DNA of 64,000 nucleotides from Paenibacillus sp. SYP-B3998 (lineage in GTDB: Bacteria; Bacillota; Bacilli; Paenibacillales; NBRC-103111). Every line of letters starts with the position of its first letter. The stretch's first letter is position 1. Below, in pieces: positions 61,074 through 64,000 of the stretch. The stretch is from assembly GCF_010820665.1 (NCBI RefSeq), contig NZ_JAAIKC010000008.1, positions 1 to 64,000 of the forward strand, read 5' to 3'. The position numbers were made by a program, and so were the translations under genes. A model generated the notes under the pieces. That model made no database searches and had not been told where the DNA came from. It saw only the letters and a program-made list of their open reading frames with translations.

Positions 61074-62729
61074 TTATGCAAGTCCCGTGGAGACTTCGGT
61101 TTCCGACTCGTCTTTTTTGGATTTACGGTCAGATAATTTGATGTTACCGATAAAGAAGGTGAGCAAGGCGCCTAACAGAACAAACGCTAAACCAATAACG
61201 AAAACTTGATGAAGTGAAGTCACGAGCGCGTCTTTTAGAATAGGAAGCATATGTTCTACGAATTCTTTCGGCATTTTGGCTAATGTTTCAGGACTAAGAA
61301 GCGATGAATAAAGGCCTTGCGGGTTCGTATGAATCATATTCGTGAGCCCAGTCGCCATTTCGTTTGCTTGTTCTGGCAGTTGTTTCACGACAGGCGTTAA
61401 ATTTTGTTCCAGTAGTACGGACGATTTATGATTCATGACGGATCCAAGAATGGTCATACCGAAGGTTCCCCCGATTTGACGGAAAAATTGGCTGGAGGAA
61501 GTAACCACACCAAGCTCGGATTTCGGAAAGCTTTCCTGTAAAGCAAGCGTCAGAATCGGCATGACAAGGCCCATACCTAAACCTAGAATCAGCATATAAC
61601 TAGAGGCAAGCAGTTTCGTTGTATCAATTCCCATTGTGCTAAGCAGGTAGAAGCCAACGGCCATTATAATCATTCCAGTGAACATTTGCTTGCGGACACC
61701 CAGTTTTTGTATGAACTGACCGGATACGATACTAGCTACAATCATCGTGATCATCATCGGTGTCATTACCGTACCGGACTCTGAAGCGCTAATACCAACG
61801 ATGCCTTGCATAAAGAGTGGAACGAACATAATAGCTCCGAACATGCCCACGGACATCAAGAAACCGATACCGTTAATCGTTGTGAATATTCTACTTTTGA
61901 ATAAACGAACGGGAAGAATCGGCTCTTTGGCTCTGCTCTCAATGAAGACGAATGAAACGAGCGAGACCACAGCGAGAACGAATAGGCTAATAATTTGCCA
62001 TGAGCTCCATGCATAATCCTTACCGCCGAATGTCAAAGCAAGCAATAAACTGACAACCCCGATAATCATTGTTAGAATGCCGGGAACGTCGATTTTTACA
62101 TGGCCAACTGCTTTATGCTTAGGTAGGGCGATTGCAATTAAAATCACAGCTAGAATGCCAACCGGAAGATTGATGTAGAAGACCCAACGCCAGTTCAAAG
62201 AATCGACGATCCAGCCGCCGACCTGCGGTCCAACAACGGTCGATAAACCAAAGATTGCGCCGAATACCCCTTGCCATTTGGCACGCTGTTTACCTGTGAA
62301 CAAGTCCCCGATAATAATCATCGCCATAGGCATCATGATGCCGCCACCGATACCTTGTAAGCCGCGGAACCATATAAGCTCTGTCATGTTTTGGGCCATC
62401 CCGCAAAGCGCTGAAGCTCCAATAAAGATGACGAGTCCAGTTACATAGATCACGCGGCGGCCGATTAAGTCAGCCAGTTTACCCGCTATGGGCACGACAA
62501 CGGTTGAAGTGAGCATGTAGGCAGTTGTTAACCACGCCATTAGGCCGAGTCCACCGAATTCACCGACAATACGCGGCATAGCCGTTCCTACAATGGTGCC
62601 GTCCAAAGCGCCGAACAGCATGGCGATGATGAGTCCTGTCAGCAGCAGCCCTCTGTTTTTAAGCTCGGGGTTAGCTGTGGCCTCGAGTGAATCTTCAGAT
62701 GTCGTTTTATTGTTTTCCACAAGTACCAC
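61074..62729 (-). CDS. DHA2-type MFS multidrug efflux transporter
   Basis: A 551-residue proton antiporter with fourteen helices. LDGTIVGTAMPRIVGEFGG is motif D1 of the DHA2 (EmrB/QacA) group, GKLADLIGRRVIYVTGLVIF is motif A, and FGLSTVVGPQVGGWIVDSLN is motif C. An extracellular loop of about 90 residues lies before the last helix. It is the second gene of an operon behind the MarR-type regulator, 32 bases away. Substrates cannot be told from the sequence. Confidence 0.93.
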   Translation of the reverse strand: MVLVENNKTTSEDSLEATANPELKNRGLLLTGLIIAMLFGALDGTIVGTAMPRIVGEFGGLGLMAWLTTAYMLTSTVVVPIAGKLADLIGRRVIYVTGLVIFIGASALCGMAQNMTELIWFRGLQGIGGGIMMPMAMIIIGDLFTGKQRAKWQGVFGAIFGLSTVVGPQVGGWIVDSLNWRWVFYINLPVGILAVILIAIALPKHKAVGHVKIDVPGILTMIIGVVSLLLALTFGGKDYAWSSWQIISLFVLAVVSLVSFVFIESRAKEPILPVRLFKSRIFTTINGIGFLMSVGMFGAIMFVPLFMQGIVGISASESGTVMTPMMITMIVASIVSGQFIQKLGVRKQMFTGMIIMAVGFYLLSTMGIDTTKLLASSYMLILGLGMGLVMPILTLALQESFPKSELGVVTSSSQFFRQIGGTFGMTILGSVMNHKSSVLLEQNLTPVVKQLPEQANEMATGLTNMIHTNPQGLYSSLLSPETLAKMPKEFVEHMLPILKDALVTSLHQVFVIGLAFVLLGALLTFFIGNIKLSDRKSKKDESETEVSTGLA

Positions 62730-62761
62730 TCCTTTGATGTGATGTCATCTTATTAGTTTAA

Positions 62762-63190
62762 TTAATAAAAGGAAGCTAGTTTCTCAAAAGCTTCTACGAG
62801 GATATGAAGCTCCTCTGGAGGAAGCTGTGATAAGCTTCGAGCGGTTACTTCTTTATGAACCTCCTCGGCTTTCTTTAGAACTTCTTCGCCAAGCGGGGTC
62901 AGCTCAACCAGTACAATGCGGCGATCTGATTCATGATGCTTGCGAATGACATGCTCGCTTTGTACGAGTCGATCGATCATGACCGTAATGGCGCTTGGCT
63001 TCACGCCCATTTTCTCGGCGAGATGCGTTTGCTTAGGCATACCCTCTTTGCGAATCATATGGAGCATGAAAATTTGCGGCATCGTTAAATCGGATTCCAG
63101 CTTAGCGAAAACAGCCTGCCCCAATTTGCGATGGGTGATTTCAAAGGCCGTCCGAAAACGGTCGGTGTAAGAACTTAATTGGTCGCTCAT
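62762..63190 (-). CDS. MarR family transcriptional regulator
   Basis: A 142-residue winged-helix repressor: HLAEKMGVKPSAITVMIDRL is the helix-turn-helix, and HHESDRRIVLVELT the wing with the conserved D-R-R. It is the first gene of the MarR-DHA2 operon and very probably represses it from the AT-rich repeats upstream (63242-63283). The ATG has GAAGGAGG in front. The other MarR gene of the window (189-620) has a different N-terminus and stands beside a decayed pump gene. Confidence 0.93.
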   Translation of the reverse strand: MSDQLSSYTDRFRTAFEITHRKLGQAVFAKLESDLTMPQIFMLHMIRKEGMPKQTHLAEKMGVKPSAITVMIDRLVQSEHVIRKHHESDRRIVLVELTPLGEEVLKKAEEVHKEVTARSLSQLPPEELHILVEAFEKLASFY

Positions 63191-63241
63191 AGCAAGCCTC
63201 CTTCATTCATAAGTTGAGAGAATAATTTAAATAAAGAAATA

Positions 63242-63283
63242 ATTAAATTGTATTATTATTACATAAGATAATTATTAAATTGT
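63242..63283. repeat. Repeated ATTAAATTGT upstream of the MarR-DHA2 operon
   Basis: ATTAAATTGT occurs at 63242 and 63274, exactly 32 bp (three helical turns) apart, within a strongly AT-rich stretch that also contains TTTAAATAAA twice. The site lies 52-93 bp before the marR start, a plausible place for autorepression. Confidence 0.4.
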
Positions 63284-63399
63284 TTAAATAAAATATACAC
63301 GGGATTTAGGGGTGAAGTCAACTGACATTTTCAGGAACACCTCAGCTAACTTGCATCTCTAGCGTATCTTGCATATAATAACTGATAACTATACGTGTA

Positions 63400-63683
63400 A
63401 ATGCTTTGACGGAGAAGAGTACGCAGTGCTTCTTGACAGGGAGGGAAAGCCGAAGATTGAGAGCTATCCCCAAGAATCAGGCTGCCGAAGTTCGCTCCTG
63501 AGCAGTCCTTTGAACAGAGAAGGCGGCTGGACCGCTTCTAAGTAGAGGGAACCGGACACATCGTCCGTTATCTGGAATGAAGTGAGATACGCTTCTGTTT
63601 GCCCATCGTGGCACTCAGGCGGATCTAATTAGGGTGGTACCACGGCTTTCTCGTCCCTTGTCAGGGGAGGGAAAGTCTTTTTT
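63400..63683 (+). promoter_or_regulatory. T-box leader before pheS
   Basis: The segment contains the T-box core TTAGGGTGGTACCACGGC (about 63629), followed by a terminator made of GGCTTTCTCGTCCC with GGGAGGGAAAGTC and a T run. Upstream is a long Stem I region; GAAGTTCGCTCC (near 63490) offers TTC as specifier codon for phenylalanine, in agreement with the gene that follows. Uncharged tRNA-Phe would pair with the leader and permit readthrough. Confidence 0.9.
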
Positions 63684-63720
63684 TTGCGTTTATTTTTTGG
63701 CAAATTCAGGAGGGATTTCG

Positions 63721-64000
63721 ATGAAAGAACGTTTAGAAGCGTTGAAGCAGGAAGCACTGCAGGAGCTGAGCGGCGTACAAAGTCAGCAGGAACTGAATGA
63801 TCTGCGCATTAAGTATTTAGGAAAAAAGGGTCCTTTAACAGAAATTTTGCGCGGCATGGGCGCTTTAAGCGCTGAGGAGAGACCAGTTATCGGTCAGGTT
63901 GCTAATGATGTGCGCGCAGCTATCGAATCGGTTGTTGAAGAGAAGCAAGCTGCTTACCAGCAGCAGGAAACAGAAAATCGTCTACGCGCAGAAATGATTG
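63721..64000 (+). CDS. pheS: Phenylalanine--tRNA ligase alpha subunit, 5' part
   Basis: The frame from ATG 63721 (CAGGAGGGA in front) is open to the window end and gives 93 residues: a coiled-coil start (MKERLEALKQEALQELSGVQ), then LNDLRIKYLGKKGPLTEILRGMG and PVIGQVANDVRAAIE, the usual N-terminal tRNA-binding arm of PheS. The catalytic part lies outside the window. The T-box leader with a Phe specifier supports the call. Confidence 0.95.
   Translation, partial: MKERLEALKQEALQELSGVQSQQELNDLRIKYLGKKGPLTEILRGMGALSAEERPVIGQVANDVRAAIESVVEEKQAAYQQQETENRLRAEMI

Noticed and set aside
1-64000. CRISPR arrays, tRNA or rRNA genes, prophage or insertion sequences
   Set aside because: Reading both strands I saw no regular spacer-repeat array, no tRNA cloverleaf or rRNA segments and no transposase, integrase or phage structural genes.

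Overview
The window looks like chromosomal DNA of a Paenibacillus-type member of the Bacillales. The signs are YesM/YesN-type two-component genes beside a CUT1 sugar transporter, several extracytoplasmic binding lipoproteins, DUF2203, YcnI and CopC-CopD (YcnJ-like) copper proteins, a CD3324-family protein, a preQ1-I riboswitch before queF and a T-box before pheS. The species cannot be fixed from the sequence alone. I saw no rRNA or tRNA genes, CRISPR array, prophage or intact insertion sequence.

Phosphonate island (about 1.9-16.1 kb, with an outlier at 28.2-33.7 kb). phnX-phnW encode the phosphonatase route for 2-aminoethylphosphonate (2-AEP). They are followed by a PhnS-type binding lipoprotein, a PhnT ATPase, a fused double permease and a DeoR-type regulator. 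Next comes a C-P lyase operon, phnG-H-I-J-K-L-M, ending in a PHP-domain phosphoesterase that replaces PhnP and probably makes PhnN unnecessary. Further on lie phnC-phnE-phnE and a convergent phnD, then a CpdB-like nucleotidase transcribed away from phnD. The promoters of phnX, the binding protein, phnG and phnD carry TTWACN-type hexamers repeated on an 11-bp period. These resemble PhoP boxes, so I infer one phosphate-starvation regulon.

Region 16-28 kb. This holds a DUF418 membrane protein divergent from an OmpR-type two-component pair, queF under a preQ1-I riboswitch, a three-PAS cytoplasmic histidine kinase, thyA-folA-yciI, a YcnI-type copper protein, a LiaS/NarX-like two-component pair and a NiCoT nickel/cobalt permease.

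Region 33.7-35.5 kb. This holds small genes (YbjQ family, CD3324 family) around two tiny tandem transcription units. Each has a well-placed Shine-Dalgarno, a micro-ORF of 11 or 21 codons and its own hairpin. The two peptides have similar C-termini. This is the most unfamiliar element of the window.

Mannoside utilisation (35.6-49.8 kb). A YesM sensor and YesN regulator are followed by a binding lipoprotein, two CUT1 permeases, a GH125 alpha-mannosidase, a 1039-residue clan GH-A-like hydrolase I cannot place, and a GH38 alpha-mannosidase. A cre-like site precedes the binding-protein gene.

Region 50-64 kb. This holds a lone receiver protein and an Hpt-REC-GGDEF-REC protein; a sulfane-sulfur cluster (DUF2892, a decayed DsrE-like gene, a CstR-like repressor, a rhodanese and a perfect 20-bp palindrome); NikR; a 7TM-GGDEF protein; DUF2203; a CopC-CopD fusion; glutaminase; an aldo/keto reductase; signal peptidase I; a MarR-DHA2 efflux operon; and a T-box leader followed by the first 280 bases of pheS.
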